36,249 nt of DNA from Lojkania enalia (lineage: Eukaryota; Ascomycota; Dothideomycetes; Pleosporales). The notes beneath the pieces are model-generated. The model was not told the DNA's origin. It made no database searches and saw only the letters and a program-made list of their open reading frames with translations. The stretch lies in NCBI GenBank assembly GCA_010094045.1, contig ML986698.1, positions 125,201 through 161,449 on the forward strand, in the 5' to 3' direction. Of this stretch, positions 1-11,307 are shown piece by piece; position 1 is the stretch's first letter, and each line of letters opens with the position of its first letter. The translations under genes and the position numbers were made by a program.

Positions 1-1413
1 CGGTAGCTGACTAAACAAACGCCAGGCCCAAGGCTTATCACTGCTCCCAATCCCAAGTCGGATTTAACGATAATCCGAACGCTTATACAACTCGCACAGC
101 CACATATAAAATATGCACCGGCGCATGAGGTAAGCGGTGCGGGGTCATCTCGCATTAGCCCGGATCGGTGGTTAGCTTCCGCTAGAAGTACCAATCTACG
201 GGCCGGCGCTGCATGAAACTGCGCCCCGCAGCGCGCATAGAGCTGATGATGACTTCCTAGTATTGGAGCGAGGTTGTGAAGGTAGAATAAGGCTATTCTA
301 CCAAAAATCGGACGAAAAAGGCTTGAGGTTGGCGCCGTGGGTAGGGAAGCATGTTGTACCACGAAACAAGGCGCTGTACGAATCGGGCGCGGAAGCCACG
401 ATGCGAACGTAATTTTCGGGCAAAGTAGAATATAGACATTCAGAATTGGCTGCAGCAGATTATTCTCGTAGAATTATAGCAATATTCGTCGTGCGCATTA
501 GCTTTCTAGTTGCTGAAAGTCAAAGTACCCATCATTTGTCTCGCCACACGGTGTGTCTCGCTACGCAGTGAGGGATGTTACTCATATATTTGCTACCCCA
601 CGAACTTGATGTCTATGAGCCACTCATACAAATCGGCGATCCAAGCCGACCTCTTTACAAGGGCCAAGACAAATACCTACGACAGAGATTCCGAGAAACT
701 CTCGTCCCTGATATGAGCGTTGAATCTCACTCTCTAATTACCCTGAGCCCTTTAATGCATGCTGTAGCCAACACTTTTTGCCTGTCTTATTTTTTGATTT
801 CGTGGCATTGAGATTCTGCCAGCGTTGACTTCTCAACGCGCTTTCGATTACAGCAGACTCATTGCAACTAATATTCCGGGCTTTAGAACCTTTCCGGAAT
901 CGGATATATCATCTCGGAATAGATTTCCACTGCTCTACTCGCTAATATCTACCAGGACTACGCCCTTGAGTACTTCTCACATCACTGCCACCCCTCATAT
1001 GCATGTACATGTTTCAAAATCAACATTCAAAATCCCATCTAGTCCGCTTTTTCAAAGCACATGCCCTACCAAAAAAAAAAACCCCCTCGTTGGATTACAG
1101 GTCATTCGGAAGTGCCCGACACCGGCGTTCGGCTACCTTGTGTGGTTCGCTATACCGAAAAGAGTACTCCCACACGGCTCACACGTGGGCGCTGTCGGGC
1201 ATATAAAACCCCGCTATTCGACTCAGCGGTCGGATTCCGTCGAACATGCACTTCATGGTATAAATCGGGAGGATCACACGAGAATGCGTTAGGGCCTAGG
1301 CAGACATACACTTTCTTTACACAGCAACTTTTAAGTTCAATATCACTTATCCACCGTCTCGTCGACTACCACGTTTTCTACGAAATTGACGTAAACGATA
1401 TTGATTGCGTCGG
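1..1413. other. Intergenic region upstream of the MFS gene
   Basis: No convincing gene is seen. Several open frames of 60-155 codons overlap each other on both strands, but they show no domain, no splice logic and no compositional bias, so I read them as chance. The last 210 bases contain a TATA-like element and probably the leader of the permease gene. Confidence 0.5.
1202..1208 (+). promoter_or_regulatory. Possible TATA box of the MFS permease gene
   Basis: TATAAAA lies about 205 bases before the ATG at 1414, in a GC-richer stretch that also carries a CACGTG-like E-box core near 1182. Position and sequence suit a fungal core promoter, but nothing shows the transcription start. Confidence 0.3.
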
Positions 1414-3018
1414 ATGAGCCACGAGGACAAAGGCGGCACGCCAGGACTAATTTACGAACACGTGGATCTCGCGAGGGTAAATACAATACCCTCTGTTGAG
1501 TTTGCGATACCACCTTCCGCACCAACAGAGTTACAGGCCATATCACGATGCCATTCTGTCCGCAGTCGAGGCAACGATGCCCAGGCACAGTTGGAGGTGA
1601 ATGAAGGCGAGAAGGTTTCATCTACTGATGAAGAAGCTCAATCGGTTATGTTCACTTCTGATGAAGTGTCTTACCCCGAAGGAGGCCTGCAAGCATGGCT
1701 GGTCGTACTAGGTTCTTTCTCCGGAACTGTCGTAGCATTTGGAATGATGTGCGTTTTTTTTTTTTTGGGCGCACAAAATATATGTGCTGACACAAAGTAG
1801 GAATACTATTGGTATTTTCCATCAGTATATTAGCGAGCATCAATTGAAAGACTATAATGAGAGCACAATCGGATGGATTTTCGGTGTATACGTCTTTCTT
1901 TCCTTCTTCTGCGGCATCCAGATTGGGCCGGTCTTCGACTCTCATGGCCCTAGATTATTGATCTTGGCCGGTAGCATCTTAATGATAGCTACTATGATGC
2001 TACTTAGTATATGCACACGTAAGGCTTCACTAAATATACTCTAATCTAATAAAGGTGCTAACCGTGATTAGAGTTCTGGCACTTTATGCTTGTTTTCGGC
2101 GTACTAGGTGGTCTTGGAACATCCCTCATCTTCACGCCTGCTATTTCAGCAGTCGGTCATTTCTTTTTAGAGAAAAGAGGCAATGCAACGGGCATTGCTG
2201 CTGCAGGCGGGTCTCTTGGAGGCATCATCTTTCCACTGATGCTGCAGAGGCTCTTTCCCCTGGTTGGTTTCGCATGGGCAACTCGAATCATGGGTTTTAT
2301 CTTCATCTTTTGCTGCGCATTAGCGGTAGCTTTGATCCGCTCAAGGCTCCCCCCAAAACCCGGAAAATCAGTCATGCCCGACCTACGCATCTTCAGAAAC
2401 CGAAGTTACCTTCTGTTGACGATTGGTATTTACTTCATGGAGTGGGGTCTGTTTGTGCCAATCACGTATATTACCTCCTTCGCAGTATCTACACAGAGCT
2501 TGTCGTCTTCGTTCTCTTATCAGCTTATTGCTATAATGAATGCAGGCTCATGTATCGGTCGTTGGGCTCCGGGATATATTGCTGACAAATTGGGACGTTT
2601 CAATAGCATGATTGGAGCACTCGTTCTCTGCGCTGCTACAACAGTGACCCTCTGGCTGCCCGCATCAATCCTTGAACCGGGCCCCTCTGCCGATGCTGCT
2701 ACTACCATCAAAGCACTCGCAATCGTATACACATTAATTTTCGGATTCGCTAGCGGCTCGAATATCTCGCTAACTCCGGTTTGCGTCGGCCAGCTCTGCG
2801 ATACGAACGATTACGGAAGATACTACGCAACCTGCTATACTGTTGTGTCATTTGGAACACTGACAGGTATTCCGATTGCGGGTAGCCTGGTGCAGGCTGC
2901 GAATAGAAGGTTTTGGGGTGTTGTCATTTGGACAGGACTGTGCTACATGATGTCTCTAGGCTGCTTCATTCTATCAAGAGCATGTGTAGCCGGGTGGAGA
3001 TTAGGTGTCAAATTTTGA
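1414..3018 (+). CDS. MFS transporter, monocarboxylate permease-like (three exons)
   Basis: Integral membrane permease of the major facilitator superfamily, fungal MCT-like group (TC 2.A.1.13 type). Model: exons 1414-1748, 1801-2018 and 2072-3018, giving 499 residues, a normal length for the family. Intron 1 (52 nt) carries a T run and CTGAC before TAG. Intron 2 (53 nt) has CTAAC 13 bases before its acceptor. A hydrophilic N-terminal arm of about 85 residues ends in YPEGGLQAW, which resembles the MCT signature at the start of TM1. Twelve hydrophobic segments follow, with a glycine-rich GVLGGLGTS stretch in the N-terminal half and SGSNISLTP in the C-terminal half. The first exon is open upstream only to a TTG at 1405, so ATG 1414 is the start. 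Substrate unknown: family members move monocarboxylates or other small acids, and many fungal ones are uncharacterised. No biosynthetic genes lie beside it. Confidence 0.88.
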
Positions 3019-4024
3019 AAGGAGCCAGCTCATGTACCTTCTTGTAAGTGTATCCGTTCAACAGTAAATTCCGACCAACCTTGGACTTAGCTAATGAAGA
3101 TCCTTGTAGCTGAAGCTTCGAGTACCGAAGATATGTTCATTTCACATAAAGCTTAGACAGAGAATTAGTTTTGAATCAGGTTTTCGACAGATGGATATTG
3201 TAATTTGGTAATTTGGTATCGCTCGTTTATTAAAAAGTCATTTGGTTTTCGGGGGATTATTTAGGGTGCGGCTGAGCGATCTCGACGTCCGACAGCAGAG
3301 TTACTTTAGGATCAAAACGATAAGAACTTTCTTTTCCTCATTTCCAGGTCACTATTAGAATATATTTCGCCGCTTATTATCATCCAATGCATTCCCAGGG
3401 GCGCAAGTCATTTGGAACACGTTTTTCCTGTGAAGCCGTTAGCCCACCCTTCAGGAGCGAGAATCACTTCGAGGGAATAGATAGCGCCATCCACGTGAGC
3501 CGGCGCTAAGCTCGAGTCAATAACCGCCGTCATCTTGTTCGGCGACGTGCTAGTCTTCTCCTAAATGAATCGGAAAGCGAATTGATAGCTGTCGACTGCT
3601 CAGCCCAAATGTTCGGGCTATTGATTGATAGGCTCGCGGTCTTATGACGGCTGAACGCAAGCTGCAACAGAGTCATGGTGATTTGCAGGACCAGATAGTT
3701 TTCGCCATCAATGGCTCGTTTGAGCGCTCGGCATGCGTCGTGGCGACCTAAAAGCGAACGACGTTGGTCAATGCTGGAGCGAAGAGGGCTGAAGAAGATA
3801 ATCTACACGAGAAAAGGAATGGGCGGTGTCTAATCGTTCGATGAGACGAAAATGGTACAAAGCATTGTTACAGACACGCCCGTCCGCTTCCTAAACAGCA
3901 TTTCCTGTCTCCGCCTATTCTCTTTTTTTTTTTTTTTTTTTGCCGATATTGTGTCTCGTATACCGTCTTTCAAGACTTCCTATCCTTTTGTTCGCATGTT
4001 GAGCGCTTTATGAATGTTTGAGTC
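3019..4024. other. Intergenic region between permease and ankyrin genes
   Basis: No gene is recognised. It should hold the 3' end of the permease transcript and the promoter of the ankyrin gene, whose last 100 bases include a 19-T run. Confidence 0.5.
3923..3941 (+). repeat. Poly(T) tract (19 T) in the ankyrin gene promoter
   Basis: An uninterrupted run of 19 T lies 83 bases before the ATG at 4025. Poly(dA:dT) tracts near fungal promoters are known to exclude nucleosomes; that role here is inferred from position only. Confidence 0.6.
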
Positions 4025-7000
4025 ATGAAATCCTTATCCTGCACTACCTTATCACGTCCGAACAATCATCCAGCCCCGACGCACCGACTCCAGATCCCGA
4101 TCGATACATACAAGGATGATAATAATAATACCATAGTCCCGGGTCACAATGGTTCAAAGCTACGAACTATTATCGAGGTCTTGAAGTGTGAGATGACTAG
4201 ACCAGGATATCAAAAAACTACTGCTAGATGCAATAGGCTTGCACCATCGAAAGGCTGGACACCACTCCATTATGCTGCGCACCATAATCGCGAGGCCGCA
4301 CTTGTACATTATATAAGGACAGGGCATTCACTGGACGGATCTGCAGGTTCAAAAGAAAGTCCACTTTGCATCGCTGTTGCAGCAGGACATACACAGATTG
4401 TTAAGCTATTGTGCCAAGGAGGCGCAGATGTCAACTATGCCACGCAAGACAAAGGCGAGACCGCGTTGCACATTGCACTCAAGAATGGGCGAACCGATAT
4501 TGTGGAGATCCTCCTTTCCTATGGCCCGGGCATCGAAATAAGAACGAAAGATACCTATGAAACGCCACTCCACTACGCTGCTGCCAAGACAGGGAGTCTT
4601 GCAGCTGTGGTGACTCTGCTAAAGAGCGGCGCCGATTATGAGGCTCGGGATCACAGTGGCTATACGCCAGCTGAAGTTGCCATCCGTACTCTCAATATAC
4701 ATGCTGCTGTAGCGATTATCAGCTCAGCGCGTGGAAAACGGAAGAAGTTGATAAAGGAGAAGGATATGCTTTTGCGACATGTGGAAAACGCACAGAACCG
4801 ATACTCGATGACAAATGAGTTGATTTCCGCTTTGTTCGAGGCTAGCTGCGACCCCGATTCAACTATCTTGGTTGAGGCGATTAAAAGAGATGATTTGAGT
4901 CTTGCAAGGATGTTCCTCGAGAAAGGGGCCGACCCAAACAGAGCTACAACAGCAGGTCTCCGTCCAATATTCGTTGCCATCGGCTGCTCTAGTGCAAAAA
5001 TGGTACAACTACTCGTGAAACACAAAGTAGATGTCACAGTACGGGATCCAGACTGCCTCAATGTACTTCAGGCTGCGCTGGAGAGCCCGTTAGCTCATGA
5101 TAAAGAAGCGGTGACGGGTATCTTTGAATCTTTACTCTCGAGAGGTGCCGATGCAAACATATTGTATCCCGATGGGAAAACTTTACTCCATCATGCCGTT
5201 GGTCCGGGACTTGGGTTGTCAATGGTAGCGCAAATGCTCCTTCAGCATGGCGTTGGAGTTAACAAAGCAGATAATTCAGGATGCACGGCGCTCCATCTCT
5301 CGGCTCAGAATAAATCATGTATTGAGGTTCTTCTAAGGAACGGTGCAGATACCCGCCTAGTTAACTGCAAAGGCCTCACACCGTTGTTATCGGCAATCAC
5401 ACTAGCCACAAAAGAGACAGAGCCAGACGTAGAACCTTTAGTCAAAGCATCGAATTTATGTGCGCAGAATCCAGATAAAAAAACCGCGTTGCACATTGCG
5501 GCTGAGAGGGGCCTTGAAAGAACCGTTAAGTTGCTACTTAACTATCGCGCTGAAACTACATCAACGGATTATAAAGCCCGTACACCTCTCCTTCTTGCCG
5601 TACTACATCAGCAATGGGCGATTGTTCCGCTCCTGGCGACTCAGCCTGGCGTAAATACTTGGGACAAAGAGGGCATGACGGCTTTACATCATGCTGCGAA
5701 GAGTATCCCGCAGTTTCCAGCAACCTGGAATGATATCTCCTTGGCTGTCACAAAATTCTGCGAACGCGGCGCGAGTAGGAGTATGCGAAATAGATTGGGA
5801 GCGACGCCCCTGATACAGGCTGTAAAGACGCTCCCTGAAGAAGGCTTGCCAGTTGTCGAGGTCCTACTTAAACAAGGAAGTGGCCCGCGGAGTAATTGTA
5901 TCGACCATGAAGATCATAAGCAACGAAGCGCCCTATACTACTCTGCCACCCTAGGAAAGCCATCGTTTGTGAAGGCGCTCCTCATGCAGGACGCCACATT
6001 TAGATTCAAGGATTGGACACCGGCCAAAGGACCCCTTCAACCCAATACCGATAGGGATAGACAAACGCTAAAGCTATTCGCAGAGAATGAATGGCTTCGG
6101 CGCTCTACAGAGCTACAGACGCGATCCGCCAGTGACTCCACGGAGGCTCTCCTTAAGATACTGCCGCTCCCCGAGCTTAGAGAGTTGCTCATTATGGGGC
6201 TGGACCCCAATGCCCTGCCATTCCCATCCAAGTCGACCTACTCAGGACTCCTTCTCTGGCTCATTCTCAATCAAACCCAACTTCTGCCACCTCTTCCGCT
6301 CAAGTACCTTTATGACCTCTTGAAGCTCATTTTCTCATTCGGCGCAGATCCCAATGCAACTATGGTCCACAGTTTCGATACATTGCCTCTATCGAACAGT
6401 GCATCGCGGTCAAGATTACACGTAGGTTGCCACCCACTTGCCTTCCTACTGGAACAATATTTGACTGTTGATATTGATCTGGTTACGCTGTTCCTTGACA
6501 ATGGCTCGAACCTGTCAATACCATCGCTATTCTACGAAGGTCGTTTCCCGCTTCATTCCGCCGTGAAAGCAAACCGCATCGACGTAGTCGATGAATTTGT
6601 TTCTCGAAAAGCAGATGTCGACGCTACAGATCTAAAAGGTCGTACTGCCTTGTTTATCGCTGCGGAGAACGGTTTCTGGGAGATACTCGATCTTTTGCTC
6701 CAATCGGGCGCGAGGATTGAGACTGTAGATATAGCCGGGTATACACCTCTGCATATAGCGGCTTTTGGGGGATCCTCGAGGATAGTTTCGAGATTACTTC
6801 AAGCAGGCGCTAAAGCGCTGGCGACGACCGAGAAGGGGTCCACACCACGTTCACTTGTCCCAGACACCCCGACAGAAAAAGAGAAGAATGAAATTATAGC
6901 ATTGCTAAAGAATACCGAAGAGCAAGAACGAGTAGCCGAGGAGCGGAAACGCGATCAACTAAAACGAGAAGCAATAGAAGAAGGCAAGCGAACTCGTCAA

Positions 7001-7414
7001 AGAGAACTAGAGGAGCAGAGACTAAGAGAAATGAAATCAAAATCTCCTCGAGCACCGCCCAGGATGACTATAGCCACGAGCCCTATCTCGTTACCCCAAT
7101 TCACGAAGCACGTCTCGCCTCTACCCGAGAATACATATATCATACCCCTTTCAAAAACAACGGCTCAACCGGCCCCAAACCCGGACCAAACAAGCTCATC
7201 AACAAGTATTACGCCGAAGCCGGAGAAACCGCTACCGACACCTAGGATTGATAGTGGCTTCGGCTTTGCACAAGCACAAAAACCTGAGAAGCTCCTACCT
7301 ATTCTCGACAGAAACAGAAATACATTTGATAGCACATCGAATATACGAGATGGGGAAGATGATACTGAGATAATGAACTGGCTGACGATTAGTCGGGCTA
7401 TACACCGGCTTTAG
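4025..7414 (+). CDS. Large ankyrin-repeat protein with coiled-coil, proline-rich tail
   Basis: Single uninterrupted reading frame of 1129 residues. Ankyrin repeats start near residue 77 (GWTPLHYAAHHNREA) and recur to about residue 940, recognisable by TALHIA, TPLHYAA, TALHLSA, TALHHAA and TPLHIAA helices followed by GADVN-like turns. Some spacers are irregular, for example a basic helical insert near residues 235-260. After the last repeat comes a highly charged helix at about 951-1003, rich in E, K and R and probably a coiled coil. A Ser/Pro-rich tail follows, and the protein ends in an acidic segment plus a short hydrophobic/basic end (NWLTISRAIHRL). No kinase, NACHT, F-box or membrane segment is visible. 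Ankyrin repeats bind proteins, so a scaffold role is the modest inference; partner and location are unknown. Start is the first ATG of the frame; an upstream exon cannot be excluded. Confidence 0.85.
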   Translation: MKSLSCTTLSRPNNHPAPTHRLQIPIDTYKDDNNNTIVPGHNGSKLRTIIEVLKCEMTRPGYQKTTARCNRLAPSKGWTPLHYAAHHNREAALVHYIRTGHSLDGSAGSKESPLCIAVAAGHTQIVKLLCQGGADVNYATQDKGETALHIALKNGRTDIVEILLSYGPGIEIRTKDTYETPLHYAAAKTGSLAAVVTLLKSGADYEARDHSGYTPAEVAIRTLNIHAAVAIISSARGKRKKLIKEKDMLLRHVENAQNRYSMTNELISALFEASCDPDSTILVEAIKRDDLSLARMFLEKGADPNRATTAGLRPIFVAIGCSSAKMVQLLVKHKVDVTVRDPDCLNVLQAALESPLAHDKEAVTGIFESLLSRGADANILYPDGKTLLHHAVGPGLGLSMVAQMLLQHGVGVNKADNSGCTALHLSAQNKSCIEVLLRNGADTRLVNCKGLTPLLSAITLATKETEPDVEPLVKASNLCAQNPDKKTALHIAAERGLERTVKLLLNYRAETTSTDYKARTPLLLAVLHQQWAIVPLLATQPGVNTWDKEGMTALHHAAKSIPQFPATWNDISLAVTKFCERGASRSMRNRLGATPLIQAVKTLPEEGLPVVEVLLKQGSGPRSNCIDHEDHKQRSALYYSATLGKPSFVKALLMQDATFRFKDWTPAKGPLQPNTDRDRQTLKLFAENEWLRRSTELQTRSASDSTEALLKILPLPELRELLIMGLDPNALPFPSKSTYSGLLLWLILNQTQLLPPLPLKYLYDLLKLIFSFGADPNATMVHSFDTLPLSNSASRSRLHVGCHPLAFLLEQYLTVDIDLVTLFLDNGSNLSIPSLFYEGRFPLHSAVKANRIDVVDEFVSRKADVDATDLKGRTALFIAAENGFWEILDLLLQSGARIETVDIAGYTPLHIAAFGGSSRIVSRLLQAGAKALATTEKGSTPRSLVPDTPTEKEKNEIIALLKNTEEQERVAEERKRDQLKREAIEEGKRTRQRELEEQRLREMKSKSPRAPPRMTIATSPISLPQFTKHVSPLPENTYIIPLSKTTAQPAPNPDQTSSSTSITPKPEKPLPTPRIDSGFGFAQAQKPEKLLPILDRNRNTFDSTSNIRDGEDDTEIMNWLTISRAIHRL

Positions 7415-7501
7415 ATTTTGTAGGTTGAAAAGCATACCCTCGATCGGGGACACTTATATGGACTAACTCCTACGTAAGGAGCCACCAAACCATTTGGAGC
7501 C

Positions 7502-7528
7502 TTTTTTTTTTTTTTTTTTTTTTTTTTT
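7502..7528 (+). repeat. Poly(T) tract (27 T) downstream of the ankyrin gene
   Basis: A run of 27 T begins 88 bases after the stop codon of the ankyrin gene. It could be a simple homopolymer, or the A-tail of a minus-strand retroposed sequence, but no element body or target-site duplication is recognisable next to it. Confidence 0.7.
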
Positions 7529-9250
7529 GGCTTTCCACCAGGAAGTTGTTAATACACTATCCCCATATCTACTTTACGCGGAAATAATGTGTGGTGATTC
7601 GGCCCGCGTATACGCACACTTAATTACCAATCCCGAGGTCTCGCGACAGGCAGTCACTTTGCTCGTGATTCCTATTTCAGTAGTCTGCATATATTCCACA
7701 TAGCTGTCTCAAGTTGTAGGATGTTTTTTTTATCATTGATCCGAATAGAAAATCAAATTAAGGTCGTTTTCCTAAAGACGTACCACTCTCGCTTCAACAA
7801 TGGATGCACAACGGTTAGTAGTCAGACTGTCCGAGCGGTTGTGAGGAAATGCTGGACCGCCCCATTACGATGGAAACAAGTAATGAAACTACACTAGATA
7901 ATGAATATGTACCAACACTGTCCCATATACCTCATCATTTGCTCGAGCTAGGTACACATTTGAAGCACCAACGGTTGATCATAAACCCGAACTTCTAGTG
8001 CGTTTCTTTCATGTCATCCCCAGACGCTGTAGGTTAATTACGAGATCCGTATTAATCATCTAGAGAGCGGTAGAGCATTCATTGCTTCCATCACTTAATC
8101 TAATTGCTAGTCCACTCAAGACTCTTGATGTGTCAGATGCATAGAGGATTGTGAATTCTCTTCTGCTTATGCACTCAATGCATCATGGCGCAGGCTTCCT
8201 AAATTAATGGGAGCTGGATTTCTATTCGCCTTAGGTGGTGATAGACTTGATTACAGAGATGGCTAGGTCTCCACGAAGCTCTTAACGGCTGTGTAGCCTC
8301 ATCTAGGTCTGGTGGTACGTGTGAACTAACCGTAGGCTGAGCATTACAAGCTGCATGGGATGGTGAAAGATAGGTGAGTACCAAACCTTACGGAATAGCG
8401 CCTCTGCTCCTAAACGAAAAGCGTTTTGATGCTATAGCACAGGTGACCCTGCTTGCTACATAAGAATACGGAACGTAACCGATATGATTCGAAGTCGTCG
8501 CTCACATTTTTTGATCGTCAAGGTCACTTTTGACACTTGACATAACACGTTACCCTATTTGTTATTGGTATCAAAATTGTTTTAGATATCTGATAAAATG
8601 CATTACCCCATTCGCTGTCAACCACGACACGATGACGAGGTTAAATGACATAAGATTTAACTATTCGAATGTCTGAAACTCATCATAATCGGGAGAATTG
8701 ACACTTGACACCCCAATGTACTTATTGCCTGTTTTTGTTCCGGCCACTTCTGCTTGGTTAAAGCAGCCACCACGAGCGATATCTTGGTTGCTGAGATCCC
8801 CTCCATTGCACCATTCTCCCCTAAACCTACGGATAAAAGACAAACGACCTGCTCATGGTACTCTACCATAGAAGGAGCGGGCGACGATAATCCGCGGAAA
8901 TGGTACTTCTACAAACAACTCACTGTGCACACCGCGCGAACTCATCTTCCCTCAAGTTGGGTGCCATAAGTAACTAATTCCTTTAGGAAGTCATAGCCTG
9001 TGGTCAATCCGGGTGCGGTGCGAGCCACAAGGAAATAAAACTATACCATTGGCTTCTCCGTTTCCGCGGGCGGCGGTAACAAGGGCTTTGCGTCTGTTGG
9101 CTTCGACGTTTCCGAGAGCTGCTGGACGAAGAATTTGCATACGTGCTTGTGGGGGCTTGGTACTAAGGGCTGCCTGTGATAAAAATTGACGCACACGGAA
9201 TACGACGTTTGAGAGGAGAGCAAGACCTCGTATGGAAGAGAGCTGAATGA

Positions 9251-9266
9251 ATATATATATATATAT
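9251..9266. repeat. (AT)n microsatellite
   Basis: Eight AT units in tandem, in an AT-rich intergenic stretch. Plain simple repeat. Confidence 0.8.
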
Positions 9267-9473
9267 GTTTAAAACTATGGCTCTAAATAAAAACAACCAC
9301 AATAAGAATTTTAAATGTGTTCAAGCGACATTTAGGGAGTAGAGAGATCCGTATTGGCAAGCGGCCTGAATAGTAATTTTTATTTGGTTGTCATTTTTGA
9401 TTTGTAGTCGACATTTCTTGTCAGGAGGAATTCCTACGGCACAAACTTGCGATTAGTTAGGGAAGGGATGCGA

Positions 9474-9479
9474 TATATA
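9474..9479 (+). promoter_or_regulatory. TATA-like element before the possible small gene
   Basis: TATATA in the context GCGATATATACACCC is followed by a pyrimidine-rich stretch and, 68 bases later, an ATG at 9547. This arrangement is usual for fungal promoters and gives modest support to the small-gene model at 9570-9930. Confidence 0.25.
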
Positions 9480-9569
9480 CACCCTCCTTATTGTGTCAAT
9501 CGTTCCCATCTATCCTACCTAAGTAGCTCTAGCCTAGGAGTGCAGCATGGGGAAAGGAAGGACTGGTAA

Positions 9570-9930
9570 GGGGAAGACAATATTGCTAGAAACTATGGGG
9601 TAGGTCCGGAACAATATCGTTGGTGCGAGGTAAATATAAATATCGTTATCGCCGCAATCACTGCACGACTAAGCCGGCGTTGCATTTCAGATCGTCGACA
9701 CATTCATTAAGTATATGATGGACGTGATACGTATATTTGGACGGAGTCACAACCTCAGCCAGCTTTGCTCAATTGACTAGAGATGGTTTGAATATCATTA
9801 TGAGGCTGCGATCCAAGGCTACTGGATAGCACGTGATCAATTCCAGCTCAAGCAGGAATACGACCTGACGGTCTATCATCTTTCGAAGCAGTTAGACTAC
9901 GATGCGAAAGGCGATCTTGGTTATGAGTAA
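9570..9930 (+). CDS. Possible small spliced gene, 5' end unresolved
   Basis: Three open blocks join in phase 0 through plausible introns: 9570-9629, 9691-9723 and 9781-9930 (TAA). Intron 1 (61 nt) runs from GTAAAT to TTTCAG with an ACTAAG branch-like site. Intron 2 (57 nt) runs from GTGATA to GACTAG, with CTCAA before the acceptor. The last exon reads RWFEYHYEAAIQGYWIARDQ and continues to an acidic, Tyr-rich end; about 80 residues are covered in all. The ATG at 9547 is in another frame from the first block, so the gene needs an unseen exon, a different start, or carries a frameshift. No family is recognised. The open lengths alone are not statistically strong; support comes from phase agreement, intron sizes, composition and the TATA-like element upstream. 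It may be a pseudogene. Confidence 0.35.
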
Positions 9931-11307
9931 TGCAATTTCATATGCTGCTATTTGTTGGAAACACATCACGTGGTGGTTACAGCACAAAAGGGGTTAGAAT
10001 GGGTGGAGGGTGACCTGCAGGAACAGGTTCGCCAAACCCAGGTCTCTGAGAGTCTTGAGACTAGCCTCTAGTCGCGCGCGCGCGATTAGCATCGAGTGGC
10101 GGATTATTTCCCCTCTCTCGTCGAATAATGAGGGATGTGGGAAGGGGGTCTGGGGTGCTGCTCGGTCAGACCAGGCGAGGTGGGCACTGGCTGGGGCAGC
10201 AGGGAAGGCTGGTTGAGGGCGAAGAATGACGGCTTGTGATGGGTTGCGGGATCAACCGCGATACGTATGGCCAACTATTCGAAAATGTCGCAGTACCCGG
10301 CTAACGCGCGGCGGCAACATCATCATCCTCGTCAACGATGGGCTAAGGCTGTGAATGCAATGTAGAGAGACAGGACAAAGCGAGCGAGGGAGCGGCATGA
10401 ACAAAAGGGCGCCTGGTGGATGCGGTGGGAGAAGGAGGTGAAGGAGCAGAAGAAGAAGAAGAAGAAGAAGAGGAAGAGGAAGAGGAGGAAAAATGTTTGT
10501 ATGTGTTTGGGATGTGGCGCGTAGGTGTTGTGCAGCCTGTGCAGGGCCCCGGGGAAGTGCCCCCTAGATGAGGATGGGAAGCTGAGGAAAGAGGAATGAA
10601 CCGCCCAAACAATGGATGGCAGGTGCGCTTAGCCCTTATGATTAGCCCACAAAGCCTGCGACACGGACACCAGGGCCTAGCAGCCCCCCTCCCCGCCACG
10701 AGTGATGTATCGTAGCTAGAAAACAGTAGATGATGCCAAAGACCACAAGTAATGCAGTTGTCTCGCAGTGTCCAAGACGTCTCCTAGGCACGTCTCTAGG
10801 GCTCTACCAGCACCGCCATGCTGGGCTAGCCCCGATGCGAGAGGCTTGGCATTTGCGCGTCTGCTACTCTCGACACTCTGGTGTGCCCCAGGGACGTTCT
10901 CGGACGCTGCTCCTCTTAGCGATGGCAGCCAACGCCGCGCAATATGAACCGGAGAACATCATGCACCAGCCCAGGCCCTCATCCGCCGGCGGCCCTGCCC
11001 TCTCTCTCCCTCCCCGTCTCCCCCTCCCTCCTCCGTTCATCCATCACCGTATTGCCAGTGCGAGTGCATGCACGACACGGCAAACCCCCTCCACCCTTGA
11101 CTTAGCCCACGGCTTCCACGTTGTCCCTCTCACCCAGCCACAACCTTAGGAGAGCTGGGTAGCGCGCCCACAGCAGCGACGCTTCACTGACCATAAAAAC
11201 CTGCAACGCCCACTTCGGCCCAGAGACTCCACGGCATCCTCACCACCGCATCGCCGCAAGCAAGCACCTTCCTCGCTGACGTCGCTCGCCCGCCGACGCG
11301 ACGAAAA
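9931..11307. other. Intergenic region and leader upstream of Ies4
   Basis: GC-rich with low-complexity tracts: a (CG)6 run at 10073-10084 and a GAA/GAG repeat at 10448-10492. Open frames of 118 and 139 codons here are driven by that composition and carry no domain. The final 150 bases are C-rich and probably hold the Ies4 leader. Confidence 0.5.
10448..10492. repeat. (GAA)n/(GAG)n purine microsatellite
   Basis: Tandem AGAAG units followed by GAGGAA units, pure purine on the plus strand over about 45 bases. On the minus strand it would encode a serine run in a 118-codon frame that I regard as spurious. Confidence 0.8.

Larger units (their letters stand above)
7415..9569. other. Gene-poor region with simple repeats
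   Basis: No gene is supported. It contains a 27-T tract, an (AT)n microsatellite and mildly AT-rich DNA. An open frame at 8709-8969 (87 codons, plus strand) overlaps an equally open minus-strand frame and has no recognised domain, so I did not call it. Confidence 0.5.

Noticed and set aside
8530..8710. Repeated 13-mer TTGACACTTGACA at 8530 and 8698
   Set aside because: Several such 13-mer matches are expected by chance in 36 kb and no element structure surrounds them.
8709..8969. Open frame of 87 codons on the plus strand
   Set aside because: The minus strand is equally open over the same bases; no domain, splice site or promoter supports either.
10343..10699. 118-codon minus-strand frame with a serine run
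   Set aside because: The serine run is a direct product of the GAA/GAG microsatellite; the rest has no recognisable content.
10730..11149. 139-codon plus-strand frame upstream of Ies4
   Set aside because: C-rich leader composition explains the openness; no domain or fungal start context.
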